Source: Clostridia bacterium
GTDB taxonomy: Bacteria > Bacillota > Clostridia > Lachnospirales > Lachnospiraceae
Assembly (NCBI GenBank): GCA_910576325.1
Contig: CAJTIM010000003.1
Coordinates: 180,270 to 244,269 of the forward strand
DNA length: 64,000 nucleotides
Direction: 5' to 3'
In this document: positions 43,456 through 52,222 of the stretch, piece after piece
Layout: each line of letters begins with the position of its first letter
Position numbering within the stretch: the stretch's first letter is position 1
Translations under genes and position numbers: made by a program
The notes under the pieces: generated by a model
What the model was told of the DNA's origin: nothing
The model's input: only the letters and a program-made list of their open reading frames with translations
Databases searched by the model: none

Positions 43456-45591
43456 TTACATAATCGGATCCAGCCCCAGTACCGGATGGCTCTTCTCGGT
43501 CAGGAATGCCATCAAGGTCTCTTCATCCGTAGCAATCGTCTCATCCGCAACCATATCACAGAAATTGTCAATGCCGTATTTCTCCTTGGCAGACTTATTC
43601 AACCGCTCAGCCACATCGTCCTTCAGCTCCTTGGGCATCCATACAATACGTTCAAAACCGCCCTCTGCGCTCATAAATTTCTTGGAAGCAATAAAATGTC
43701 TGCCGTGTCCCATAAATCCAGGGGTCTGCACACCGCCGCCTGTCATGGAAGCAAGCTCGCCGAAGGTCATTCCCAGAGGCGTCATGCCTGCATACTCGCG
43801 GTTTGCAATGATTACACCGTTGGAGAACGGCTCAATGCCGCAGATACACTCAAAACATCCACAGGAGGTCATGGGATCTTCCATAATGGAGTACAGCGTA
43901 ACCTTGGAAAGGGCTCCCTGAGTTGCCTGCTCTACCATGCGGTTTACATCCGGGTACACACCCTTCACTTCGTCCTCGCAGCCTTCCTTGGAAATAGGCT
44001 GGCAGGGACCTGTAGGCGTCAGCTCCTTGGTTGCCTTGGCATCCAGCCAGGACACAGCTCCGCAAAGGCCGAGTCTCTCCGGCGTTACCACGCAGCAGTG
44101 AGAAGGAGCAAAGGACTGGCACAGCGTACAGGTATAGAATACATCCACGCTCTCATCCGTTAAGGACTCCAGTCTCTGATCTCTGGAAGCATAAGCCGGC
44201 ATAGCCGTTCCGTCGAGAATCTCCTGCACCTTGGCAGCATCCGTCACCATCGTAATCTGGCATTTGTCCACAACAATATCAAACTCATCCATAATCATTG
44301 CATACAAAACCTCTGCAAAATGGGTAAGTCTAAGGCCTTTCTCAAACGCCTCCTTGTTGATACGCACACGAATCTGGTTTCTCTGTCCGGTATGCATCAC
44401 GCCTTCCATATAGTTGAACCATGCATGAATCTTACGCTCAATAACCGACTCAAAGTCAGACTGCATCTTAGCGCCCGCAACCTCCACAAAGGTAGCCAGT
44501 GCATACGTTCCGCCAGCCTCCAGAGCATCCAGGTCGCCGCCCACGATGGTGATCTTGTGATCCTCAACCTCGCCCTCCGCTCTTGTCTGAACCAGCTCGC
44601 AGGTGGGCTGCTTGTGGGAGCTGAACTCTACCTGCATATCGCCCTTACGGATGATCTCGCCCTCGAATGCGGAAGCAAATGCAACAGGAATGGGAAGCTC
44701 CTTAACCTTAATCTTAATATTGCGAAGCTCTAAGGATTTCTTCACGGTCAAAGCATGATCCGTCACGGACTCCAGTGCCCCCGGCACCTGATTTTCGCCC
44801 AGATCCACATCTGCCACTACCGGGAAGCCAAGGGCAATCGCGCCTGCGCCTGCGGATACGACAACTTCATTTAACGCGCCGAAGGTATTTACAAAGGCAG
44901 GTACTCTCTCTTTGGTATAAGTAAGCAGTCCGGGCAGATCGCCTGGCGTTACATTGCCGAAGATCAGCGCCGCACGAATCGCTACGGTCACAACATGGAT
45001 CACAGAGGTTACGTCATGTCCCAGAGGAACTACACGGAAGTCCAGTCCAATCTTCACGCCGCCCTCAATACACTGCTCAATCACATCGCCAATCAGAAAG
45101 GTCATAATACCCTTGCTCTGGTAATCCTTGACCACATCCACTACATTGGCGGCATCATCAGCCTTGCCCAGCACAACGGCAACGCCGGGGATATCGCCTG
45201 TTACAAGGGGAACGCCCAGAGAACGGATGATGGGGTCGGGAACAAAGCCGATTCCGCTGTCCTCCGCGTAAGGATCTGCGCTCTCCACATACTTGAGAGC
45301 CTCAATAATCTCCGCTCCTACCGCTGTGGCAAGGCCGGCATTCAGGGCATCGCCCAAATCCTCCTTATTGGTAATCAGGCTCTTTAACACGCCCACGCAG
45401 GCTGGCAGATCGCCTAACTTACTCACCTTTACGCCCGTAGCCGCATAAATCGTAGGCAGGAAATAAGCCGTATCTGGCATCGCAACCTTCTTATCCTCTC
45501 CGTGCTTTGCAATGGCATCATTAACTGCGTTCTCAGTCAATCCTGCAACGGCGTTGGAGCCGCCATAAATCAAATCTGTTAATACGCTCAT
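43456..45591 (-). CDS. acsB: Acetyl-CoA synthase, beta subunit of CODH/ACS
   Basis: A 711-residue protein that joins CO, a methyl group and CoA into acetyl-CoA in the Wood-Ljungdahl pathway. All A-cluster ligands are present: C488, C491, C500 and C510 for the 4Fe-4S cluster, and C577-G-C579 for the nickel site, a uniform 18-residue shift from the Moorella numbering. The length is normal. AAGGAGGG precedes the ATG and a good promoter lies at 45646-45674. The CODH subunit, corrinoid protein and methyltransferase genes are not in the window, so acsB is transcribed alone here. Confidence 0.97.
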   Translation of the reverse strand: MSVLTDLIYGGSNAVAGLTENAVNDAIAKHGEDKKVAMPDTAYFLPTIYAATGVKVSKLGDLPACVGVLKSLITNKEDLGDALNAGLATAVGAEIIEALKYVESADPYAEDSGIGFVPDPIIRSLGVPLVTGDIPGVAVVLGKADDAANVVDVVKDYQSKGIMTFLIGDVIEQCIEGGVKIGLDFRVVPLGHDVTSVIHVVTVAIRAALIFGNVTPGDLPGLLTYTKERVPAFVNTFGALNEVVVSAGAGAIALGFPVVADVDLGENQVPGALESVTDHALTVKKSLELRNIKIKVKELPIPVAFASAFEGEIIRKGDMQVEFSSHKQPTCELVQTRAEGEVEDHKITIVGGDLDALEAGGTYALATFVEVAGAKMQSDFESVIERKIHAWFNYMEGVMHTGQRNQIRVRINKEAFEKGLRLTHFAEVLYAMIMDEFDIVVDKCQITMVTDAAKVQEILDGTAMPAYASRDQRLESLTDESVDVFYTCTLCQSFAPSHCCVVTPERLGLCGAVSWLDAKATKELTPTGPCQPISKEGCEDEVKGVYPDVNRMVEQATQGALSKVTLYSIMEDPMTSCGCFECICGIEPFSNGVIIANREYAGMTPLGMTFGELASMTGGGVQTPGFMGHGRHFIASKKFMSAEGGFERIVWMPKELKDDVAERLNKSAKEKYGIDNFCDMVADETIATDEETLMAFLTEKSHPVLGLDPIM

Positions 45592-45645
45592 AGTATCGGT
45601 CCCTCCTTGGGTTTATTGTATTTGATACTCTACTACATGTCTTAA

Positions 45646-45674
45646 ATTTTATCACTCCTGCATAGGGAAGTCAA
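45646..45674 (-). promoter_or_regulatory. acsB promoter
   Basis: TTGACT and TAAAAT are 17 nt apart on the minus strand, about 55 nt before the acsB start. Confidence 0.7.
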
Positions 45675-45747
45675 TAACCCCGGGGAGGGGATTTGTGAAA
45701 TTCTAACAGTATCTAACCGTATTCTGTCACTTTACTGCAATTAACCT

Positions 45748-45776
45748 TTTACAAAACTGACTTTTCTTAGTATAAT
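45748..45776 (+). promoter_or_regulatory. Promoter of the hybrid histidine kinase gene
   Basis: TTTACA and a perfect TATAAT are 17 nt apart on the plus strand, about 75 nt before the start. AGCAG-CTAT-CTGCT forms a small hairpin in the leader. Confidence 0.7.
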
Positions 45777-45849
45777 AAAAAAAGCAGCTATCTGCTGTAA
45801 ATGACAATGTACAAAGTTGTCCCTACAATATCTCCGGGAGAATGCAAAC

Positions 45850-48402
45850 ATGCGTAATCATTCCAATCATAAAATCAGCCGGCTTTTCCTGATCAAGCTT
45901 TTCATGGTATTCGTACTATGCGTTGGAATATTCCTATTTTCAGCCTTCTTTATGAATCAAAGAGGGGCAAAAACCATTGGCGCCATCAGCGACATATATA
46001 TGCACAATATGAGCGATGAAATTGCTTTGGATTTCACATCCACTGTTGATCTGCGCTTTACTCAGCTGGAAACCTATATCGCAACCGCAGATTTGCATCA
46101 GTACTCACACCAGTCATTAAAAGAATATTTATCGGAAAATGCCAAAAACCGGGGCTTTGATTATCTGGCATTCTGTACCCGAGAGGGAGATCTGGTGCCT
46201 ATCTACGGAGATCCGCTCACACCGGAGGCACCGGAGGCCTTCTTCGGCTCCCTGAAGGAAAACGAAAAATGGATTGATACGGCCCTGGATTCCAAGGGAA
46301 ATATACAGGTGATGATCGGACTCCCCAGCTCCGCCCTGGCCGAATGGAATCCGGACTATATTGCTCTGGCAGGGGCATTCTCACCGGATTATATCAATGA
46401 GACCCTCTCATCCGAGGCTTCCAATGCTCCCGTCTACTCTCATATCATACGGCCAGACGGCACCTATCCCATACAAAACGGAGATTCTGTCCGGGAAAAT
46501 TATTTTGATCAGCTCTACGCGGAGATTGTAAATGGTGCGGAGGACTACATATCGGACATTCAGGCCGCCTTAGCGGAGACCCAGCACTATTCCTCCGTAA
46601 TTACCACTCATGGAGGACGGCGGCATCTTCACTGCACAAAGCTGGCATATTCGGACTGGTTTTTGATTGTAATTATGCCGTACAGCGCTCTGGATCAGGA
46701 AATTGCACAGCTCAACAGCGACTGGCTCTTTACGGCAATATGCGGCTGCATTATCGTAATCCTTGCTCTTCTTTGGGTTTTCTGCTCTTATCTGAAGGAA
46801 ATAAAAAAGAAAATGGATGAGCTGAACCGGGTAAGCCGGGAGGCTGTTCATGCCAACAAGGCCAAAAGTGAGTTCCTGTCAAATATGAGCCACGACATCC
46901 GCACCCCTATGAATGCCATTGTCGGTATGACTGCTATCGCCATCAGCAACATTGACAACAAGCGGCAGGTGGAAAACTGTCTGAAAAAAATTACCCTTTC
47001 CAGCAAGCACTTACTTGGGCTTATCAATGATGTGCTGGATATGTCCAAGATTGAAAGCGGGAAAATGACTCTTGCCATCGAACAGATCTCCCTTCGGGAG
47101 ATTGTGGACAATATTGTAAATATTCTGCAGCCGCGCTTCCACGCGAGACAGCAGAAATTTGACGTATTCATCCGTGATATTACCACGGAGGACATCTGCT
47201 GCGACAGCGTCCGTCTGACCCAGATATTGCTGAATATTCTGGGTAATTCCATAAAATTCACACCGGAAGGCGGCTCCGTACAGCTCTCTATCCATGAAGA
47301 GCCCTCCCCCAGAGGAGACGCTTATGTCCGGATTCATCTTATTGTGGAGGATAACGGAATCGGAATGTCACCGGAATTTCAGGAGAAAATTTTTGAAGCC
47401 TTCAGCCGTGCCGACAGTAAGCGTGTTCAGAAAACAGAGGGCAGCGGTTTGGGTATGGCCATTACAAAATACATAGTGGATGCCATGAACGGAACCATCA
47501 ACATTCAAAGTGAGCTTGGCAAAGGCAGCCGCTTCCATATCACCTTGGATTTTGAAAAAGCACAGGTCAGTGAGGTAGATATGGTTCTGCCCAATCAGAG
47601 AATGCTGGTTGTAGATGATGATCCGCAGCTCTGCGAAAGCACCGTTGCCGCTCTTAATACCTTAGGCATTAAATCGGACTGGGCTCTGGATGCCCAAAAT
47701 GCACTTCAAATGATCGAAGAACAATCCGCAAAGCGGGAGGATTATCAAATCATTCTTTTGGATTGGAAGCTGCCTGAGATGGACGGCATTTCTCTGACGC
47801 GTTCCATCCGCCGTCTTCTGGGTGATCAAATCCCCGTTCTGCTCACCTCCGCCTACGACTGGAGCGAAATATCCGCAGAGGCACAGGACGCCGGCGTAAC
47901 CGGCTTTATCTCCAAGCCCTTGTTCCGTTCCACTCTGTTTTACGGACTTAAGCCCTATCTCCTCACTGATACGGAAGATGTTTCCGAAACCGCTTCGGTG
48001 GTAAAAGAAGACTTTACCGGAAAAAAGATCCTTTTGGCGGAAGACAATGACTTAAACTGGGAGATTGCAAATGAACTTCTGTCGGAGCTTGGTTTGAAGC
48101 TGGATTGGGCGGAAAACGGGCAGATTTGCCTGGACAAATTCCGCGAATCCGAAGAAGGCTACTATGATGCCATTCTCATGGATCTGCGCATGCCCGTTAT
48201 GTCCGGCCTTGAAACTACCCGCGAAATCCGCGCCCTGGATCGGCCAGATGCGCAGACTATTCCCATCATTGCCATGACTGCGGATGCCTTTGCCGAAGAT
48301 ATCCGGAATTGTCTTGACTGCGGAATGAATGCCCATGTTGCCAAGCCGATTGATATTGATGAGCTTATACGCCTGCTGAAAAAGCATATGGTTCGTATGT
48401 AG
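45850..48402 (+). CDS. Hybrid sensor histidine kinase with two receiver domains
   Basis: About 850 residues. Two membrane helices (about 10-30 and 295-318) enclose an extracellular sensor region. Then come HisKA with SNMSHDIRTPMNA (phospho-His), an HATPase domain with NSIKFTPEGG, DNGIGMS and GSGLGMAI, a first receiver with DDD and LLDWKLPEMDG, and a second with AEDND and LMDLRMPVMSG. No output domain or cognate response regulator is adjacent. GGGAG precedes the ATG at 45850; a TTG 11 codons upstream is less likely. Divergent from acsB. Confidence 0.93.
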   Translation: MRNHSNHKISRLFLIKLFMVFVLCVGIFLFSAFFMNQRGAKTIGAISDIYMHNMSDEIALDFTSTVDLRFTQLETYIATADLHQYSHQSLKEYLSENAKNRGFDYLAFCTREGDLVPIYGDPLTPEAPEAFFGSLKENEKWIDTALDSKGNIQVMIGLPSSALAEWNPDYIALAGAFSPDYINETLSSEASNAPVYSHIIRPDGTYPIQNGDSVRENYFDQLYAEIVNGAEDYISDIQAALAETQHYSSVITTHGGRRHLHCTKLAYSDWFLIVIMPYSALDQEIAQLNSDWLFTAICGCIIVILALLWVFCSYLKEIKKKMDELNRVSREAVHANKAKSEFLSNMSHDIRTPMNAIVGMTAIAISNIDNKRQVENCLKKITLSSKHLLGLINDVLDMSKIESGKMTLAIEQISLREIVDNIVNILQPRFHARQQKFDVFIRDITTEDICCDSVRLTQILLNILGNSIKFTPEGGSVQLSIHEEPSPRGDAYVRIHLIVEDNGIGMSPEFQEKIFEAFSRADSKRVQKTEGSGLGMAITKYIVDAMNGTINIQSELGKGSRFHITLDFEKAQVSEVDMVLPNQRMLVVDDDPQLCESTVAALNTLGIKSDWALDAQNALQMIEEQSAKREDYQIILLDWKLPEMDGISLTRSIRRLLGDQIPVLLTSAYDWSEISAEAQDAGVTGFISKPLFRSTLFYGLKPYLLTDTEDVSETASVVKEDFTGKKILLAEDNDLNWEIANELLSELGLKLDWAENGQICLDKFRESEEGYYDAILMDLRMPVMSGLETTREIRALDRPDAQTIPIIAMTADAFAEDIRNCLDCGMNAHVAKPIDIDELIRLLKKHMVRM

Positions 48403-48404
48403 AA

Positions 48405-48451
48405 GGGGATGCCGGAACAGTCCAGTCACTGTCTTCCGGCTCCCTTTATTT
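48405..48451. terminator. Terminator between convergent kinase and lipoprotein genes
   Basis: GCCGGAACAG pairs with CTGTCTTCCGGC and is followed on the plus strand by TCCCTTTATTT. It overlaps the last codons of the convergent lipoprotein gene. Confidence 0.65.
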
Positions 48452-49370
48452 CGCTGTTCTTTTTCAGCAGCAATTCCTTCGGTTCAATCAAGCCGTCTGT
48501 TCCCGAATAGTAGCTTAAATGGATCAGTCCCCCGCTTGCTTCTTCCCAATCGTAGAGACTTCTTTGTACACTCCCGCCTGCTTTCTCTTCCTCTACAATT
48601 ACATAGGCCGTTTCTTCCTCCAGAACCGTTTCTTCTGTCTCTCCGGAAATTTCCTTCTCCTTAAGCAGCTCGTTCCTATCATTGTACATACGCACCCGTG
48701 TACGCTCCACAGGCTTTGCCATCTCAAGCGAAACCTTGATTTCCGCGGAATTTTTTTCTTTCCTTCCGTTTATCTCCTCCGTTGTTTCCCACTGAAAAGT
48801 CTTTCCGTATACCTCACCTTCGCTGTGAACGGCAGCCATCAGATAACCGCAGTTATCAAGAACCGTATAATAGCTCCCGTCGCTTCGGCAGTAGACCGGA
48901 TACATATAGATAGGCTCTTTCAAATCCTCCATTGCCAGTATGGAGCCCGAAATGGTGTTTTCCGTTCCCTCATCCGTCACGGTTGTATCAGCCTTTACCT
49001 TTGTAAAATAGCCGTCATTGATAAAATGCGTAGTCGGATGCTCCCCTGTCTCTTCTTTCACAATCCCCAGCATATGTCCCTCCACACCCTCAAAGGCAAT
49101 GGCGCCGTCCGGCTGAAGGGTTCCTTCTGCTACGGGGCGTGCGTTAAGACTTTCCTCAAGCTCCCTGATTCCGGAAAATGTTCTTCCTTCCATCTCCCGT
49201 TCATGGCGCGTCCATGCTTCCTGTTCTCCTACCGCCACGAGAATCCCGCAAAGCTGTTCTTCTTCTGCCTGCTGTAAGGCCGGTTCCGCCAGGGTACAGC
49301 CATTCAGTACCAAACTGAAGATTAAAGCGATGCCAAAAGCCGCACACATTCTGTTTTTCTCTTGATTCAT
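48426..49370 (-). CDS. Lipoprotein of unknown function
   Basis: A 314-residue lipoprotein: a signal peptide with lipobox VLNGC (Cys near 25) and no known enzyme motif. The mature part is rich in Glu and Thr and includes ETEETVLEEETAYVIVEEE. The ATG at 49370 follows AAAGGAGG. It lies downstream of the XRE/DUF2975 gene pair on the same strand, with a short family-1 repeat fragment in the gap. Confidence 0.75.
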   Translation of the reverse strand: MNQEKNRMCAAFGIALIFSLVLNGCTLAEPALQQAEEEQLCGILVAVGEQEAWTRHEREMEGRTFSGIRELEESLNARPVAEGTLQPDGAIAFEGVEGHMLGIVKEETGEHPTTHFINDGYFTKVKADTTVTDEGTENTISGSILAMEDLKEPIYMYPVYCRSDGSYYTVLDNCGYLMAAVHSEGEVYGKTFQWETTEEINGRKEKNSAEIKVSLEMAKPVERTRVRMYNDRNELLKEKEISGETEETVLEEETAYVIVEEEKAGGSVQRSLYDWEEASGGLIHLSYYSGTDGLIEPKELLLKKNSEIKGAGRQ

Positions 49371-49386
49371 CCTTTGCCTCCTTTTA

Positions 49387-49408
49387 TTCCGGTCCCGCAA
49401 TATCTCCT
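49387..49408 (-). repeat. Family-1 repeat, 22-nt end fragment
   Basis: GGAGATATTGCGGGACCGG matches only the right end of the family-1 unit. It fills the gap between the XRE stop and the lipoprotein SD. Confidence 0.55.
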
Positions 49409-49640
49409 ATTCTTTTTCCTGCTCCTGCTTCTCCAGCTGCCCGTCAAAACGCAGAATCTCTCCCACATCACATTCCAGATAGTAGCAGATTTTATTAAGA
49501 GTGCCAAAACGCACGCCTCTGGCCTTTCCGCTGCGCAGCATGGAAAGATTTGCTTCCGTAATGCCTATATATTTACATAACTCTTTTGAAGTCATTTTCC
49601 GTCGCTTTAGAATCTCATCCAGATAAATACGAATCGCCAT
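49407..49640 (-). CDS. XRE-family regulator (YozG-like)
   Basis: A 77-residue Cro/CI-type repressor: MTSKELCKYIGITEANLSML followed by GTLNKICYYLECDVGEIL, the YozG-type pattern. It sits immediately downstream of the DUF2975 membrane gene, a very common pairing in Firmicutes. It probably represses the pair through the two TATTGT-TTT-ACAATA-like sites at 50622 and 50664. Confidence 0.88.
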   Translation of the reverse strand: MAIRIYLDEILKRRKMTSKELCKYIGITEANLSMLRSGKARGVRFGTLNKICYYLECDVGEILRFDGQLEKQEQEKE

Positions 49641-49670
49641 GACGTCTCCTCCGTATTGTTTTCCCGGCGC

Positions 49671-50573
49671 TTAAATAATCATTTCATTATCTCTGCGAAG
49701 CTCTCCTGCCTCTCTCAGATACCGGGCCAGTATCAGGGAGCCGAAAGCAGCCAAAAGGGGAAACATCGAAAGCTCCCATTGATAATCAACCTTGGTAAGC
49801 CTTCCGGCACACATAAACAGGCCCCCGTTCCAGATGAGATTGCATAATACCGATGCCGTTACCCCGCTCCTGCTTATCCGGGACAGCCGCTTTGCCTCAC
49901 ATACCTCTTTATCTCCAAAGGGTTCCTGATCCATTGCCTTTAAAAGGCGTTTTATCTGATACAAAATGGCAGCTAAAAAGGCCGGCGGAATCAGCGTCAC
50001 AGCTGCGCGCAGAAAAGCAAACGCCGTGTCCGGTCCGGTTCCTGCCGCATTTTCCCTGAGAGCGGAAAGCCTTTGGGCAAGCTGTGTTCCGGCCGAATAC
50101 AAAAAGTTAAGAAGAACTACCCCTATGGTGACGGTCAGTATCATACGCATCCCCCGGTAGAGAAATTCCTTTTGGTCCAAAACCTCCCTGTTATTCAGTG
50201 TACGAATCCAGGTGAGCAGCAGCCAGGCAGCCAGAAGCGACAGCCACAAACCTCCGTAAACGGCTTTCAGAAAGGGCATTGCCTGCTCCGCTCCCAATCC
50301 CTCAGGCATCCGTCTGCTCAGTAATAGGGGATTGATAAAAGCATAGAGCAGATAAAAGGTATATACGCTGAGCAGAGGCAGCAGAAGATCCGCTCCATGA
50401 ATCCCCTTTCTTTTCTTCCAAATCCAAAATCCCGGGAGCAGGACCGGGAGCAGAGAAATCAATACATACAAAAAGAAGGCAAGAGCATTTCCCATATCTC
50501 CGCTCAAAGACAGAGTACGTAGCCATGCGCTTATGCCTTCCCAAAATAAGTACAAAATTTTCAATCCCTTCAT
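49671..50573 (-). CDS. DUF2975-like membrane protein
   Basis: A 300-residue protein with about eight membrane helices. The C-terminal half (about 140-300) matches DUF2975, which is usually about 160 residues: LLKAMDQEPFGDKEVCEAKRL and the closing ILARYLREAGELRRD. The N-terminal half adds extra helices. Function is unknown; the family travels with YozG-type XRE regulators, as here. AGGAGG precedes the ATG. Confidence 0.75.
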   Translation of the reverse strand: MKGLKILYLFWEGISAWLRTLSLSGDMGNALAFFLYVLISLLPVLLPGFWIWKKRKGIHGADLLLPLLSVYTFYLLYAFINPLLLSRRMPEGLGAEQAMPFLKAVYGGLWLSLLAAWLLLTWIRTLNNREVLDQKEFLYRGMRMILTVTIGVVLLNFLYSAGTQLAQRLSALRENAAGTGPDTAFAFLRAAVTLIPPAFLAAILYQIKRLLKAMDQEPFGDKEVCEAKRLSRISRSGVTASVLCNLIWNGGLFMCAGRLTKVDYQWELSMFPLLAAFGSLILARYLREAGELRRDNEMII

Positions 50574-50621
50574 TGGCTGCCTCCTAATTATAAATTTCGT
50601 AAAAACGGTTTTAAATAAAAT

Positions 50622-50678
50622 TATTGTTTTACGATAATTATATTAGGAGTATATCACAGAAATTATTGTTTTACAATA
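50622..50678 (-). promoter_or_regulatory. Promoter flanked by two palindromic operators
   Basis: TATTGT-TTT-ACAATA (50664-50678) is a perfect dyad and TATTGTTTTACGATA (50622-50636) is the same with one mismatch; their centres are 42 nt apart (four helical turns). On the minus strand TTGTAA and TATACT (17 nt apart) overlap the first site and precede the second. This fits repression by the XRE protein. Confidence 0.7.
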
Positions 50679-50725
50679 TTTTTTACTAAAGTTTCCTGCA
50701 TTGCAGCCATCGTCTGTTTACATAA

Positions 50726-51205
50726 CTAATCCGCCTGCCTGCCCCGTCTTTTCCCTGTCATCCTTTCCACATGAAGCCTCAGCAACCTCGTCCTGGGTAC
50801 TGCCGCCTCATTATACCGAAACCCTGCGGGAACCGGATAATGCTCCATCAAAATATCCAGAGCCTCCGTCTTCTCCTCCTCCGGCACCTCCTCCATTATG
50901 CCGAAGCCGATAACACTCTCGTAGCACATGGTACAGTTCCCCTGCTCCATATCCGTATAAAGCGTATGTCCGCAGTCCATCTCAAAGCAGACCTTGCCGT
51001 TCCTTGCCAGGAGTTCATACTTCATCCCTTCCAAAGCTCCATGAAAATACAACGTCACCTGACTTCCCTCCACCTCCATGCCAAAGTTCAGAGGCACCAC
51101 ATAGGGATATTCCTCCCCCTGCATGGCAACCCGGCAGACATCGCATTTCTTAATTACCTCTATAATCTCATCAAAATCCGCAATTTCTCTGTCTTTTCTA
51201 CGCAT
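50726..51205 (-). CDS. Pyridoxamine 5'-phosphate oxidase-like flavoprotein
   Basis: A 159-residue split-barrel FMN-binding protein: CRVAMQGEEYPYVVPLNFG, LYFHGALEGMKYELL and YESVIGFGIMEEV are family hallmarks (NimA-related). Complete and monocistronic. AGGAGG precedes the ATG, and a family-2 half-repeat abuts it. It is distant from the similar protein at 11.4 kb. Confidence 0.88.
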   Translation of the reverse strand: MRRKDREIADFDEIIEVIKKCDVCRVAMQGEEYPYVVPLNFGMEVEGSQVTLYFHGALEGMKYELLARNGKVCFEMDCGHTLYTDMEQGNCTMCYESVIGFGIMEEVPEEEKTEALDILMEHYPVPAGFRYNEAAVPRTRLLRLHVERMTGKRRGRQAD

Positions 51206-51221
51206 GTTTCCTCCTATCTAC

Positions 51222-51258
51222 AGTCGCTGCGCGACAACACTAAAGGGTAAAGCCGCCA
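51222..51258 (-). repeat. Family-2 hairpin repeat, partial copy, before a flavoprotein gene
   Basis: Retains GTCGC-TGC-GCGAC and CACTAAAGGGTAAAG, then diverges. It lies between the SD (GATAGGAGG) of the flavoprotein gene and unrelated sequence. Confidence 0.75.
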
Positions 51259-51448
51259 AGGATATGCACTTACGCAACAACAGGGCGGAAGTATCTCCCA
51301 CCCTGTGATTAACTCTACTATGACGTTTTCCTTTGTTCTTGTCAAGCATTTCAAAAAAATTTAACAATATTTAACATTTTTGCAAACTCTGCGGAACATT
51401 TACTTTCAGAGAAATGGATTATTGTATTTTCTATAAGCTGTCCGCCGG

Positions 51449-51631
51449 CTATTTGGCTGCTGCGGCTCTCCCATGTACTTTAGCTGCTTTAAAAACATAA
51501 TAGTAAAGCAAAAACGTAACAGACACTCTTGAGAATACCTCTGCAACATGGTACGTAAATGCATATGATAATACCATCTGTACTGCGATAATAACTGCCA
51601 TTAATACGGTTGCCTTTAATATTTCTTTCAT
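51449..51631 (-). CDS. Small membrane protein of unknown function
   Basis: A 60-residue protein with two predicted membrane helices (about 5-25 and 32-48) and a basic end. The ATG at 51631 follows AGAGGG. I recognise no family. It lies downstream of the sodium-pump genes but 160 nt away. Confidence 0.55.
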   Translation of the reverse strand: MKEILKATVLMAVIIAVQMVLSYAFTYHVAEVFSRVSVTFLLYYYVFKAAKVHGRAAAAK

Positions 51632-51790
51632 TTTGAAACCCTCTTTTCTTTTAGATTTATTAACTGATATAAGAATACCAGGTTCCATTTTCCTGTTCCA
51701 TCGAATTGCCTTACATTTTTACGCGGAAGCTTACATTTTTGTAAGTTAGCGGAAACAAGAAAAAACTTCGAGGCTTTCATCAGTCCCTTT

Positions 51791-51928
51791 CTATTCCCCT
51801 TCTTTCTCATTCCTGCGGGATAGCTTCCCCATTACGCTTACCGCCAGAGTCAAAAGCCCGATAACCACAAAGATCCCAAGCATTCCCTTTCCCATAATTT
51901 CCAACGAAATAATAAAATTCTGTAACAT
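51791..51928 (-). CDS. Tiny OadG-like gamma subunit of a sodium-pump decarboxylase
   Basis: A 45-residue protein with one membrane helix: short N-terminal segment, GMLGIFVVIGLLTLAVSVM, then a basic tail. OadG subunits have this shape (one helix near the N-terminus and a cytoplasmic tail) but are usually 70-120 residues. The preceding gene encodes the beta subunit, supporting the role. AGGAGG precedes the ATG. A 2.4-copy tandem family-1 array separates it from oadB. Confidence 0.65.
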   Translation of the reverse strand: MLQNFIISLEIMGKGMLGIFVVIGLLTLAVSVMGKLSRRNEKEGE

Positions 51929-51945
51929 TTCTTTTGCCTCCTATT

Positions 51946-52215
51946 CCAGTTCCGTATATCCCCATGCAGCACGCAGGTATCGGAGATGAATTTCCGGCCG
52001 CATAATGCATGCACCCGTAAATCCATCTAGGTGCTTCTTGGGGATATACTGTTTCCAGTTCCGTATATCCCCATGCAGCACGCAGGTATCGGAGATGAAT
52101 TTCCGGCCGCATAATGCATGCACCCGTAAATCCATCTAGGTGCTTCTTGGGGATATACTGTTTCCAGTTCCGTATATCCCCATGCAGCACGCAGGTATCG
52201 GGTATCGGAAATCAA
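51946..52215 (-). repeat. Family-1 hairpin repeat array (109-bp period) between oadB and oadG-like gene
   Basis: Two identical 109-bp copies start at 51946 and 52055, and a partial third starts at 52164. Each unit is closed by GTATATCCCC with GGGGATATAC and inner AGCAC with GTGCT. The internal sequence differs greatly from the 31.5-kb array, but the ends (CAGTTCCGTA, TACTGTTTC) and layout are the same. Apparent ORFs here only read the repeat. Confidence 0.9.
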
Positions 52216-52222
52216 TTTTCAG

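Noticed and set aside
51807..52190. 127-codon minus-strand ORF
   Set aside because: It reads through the 109-bp repeats; the real gene in this spot is the 45-residue OadG-like ORF in another frame.
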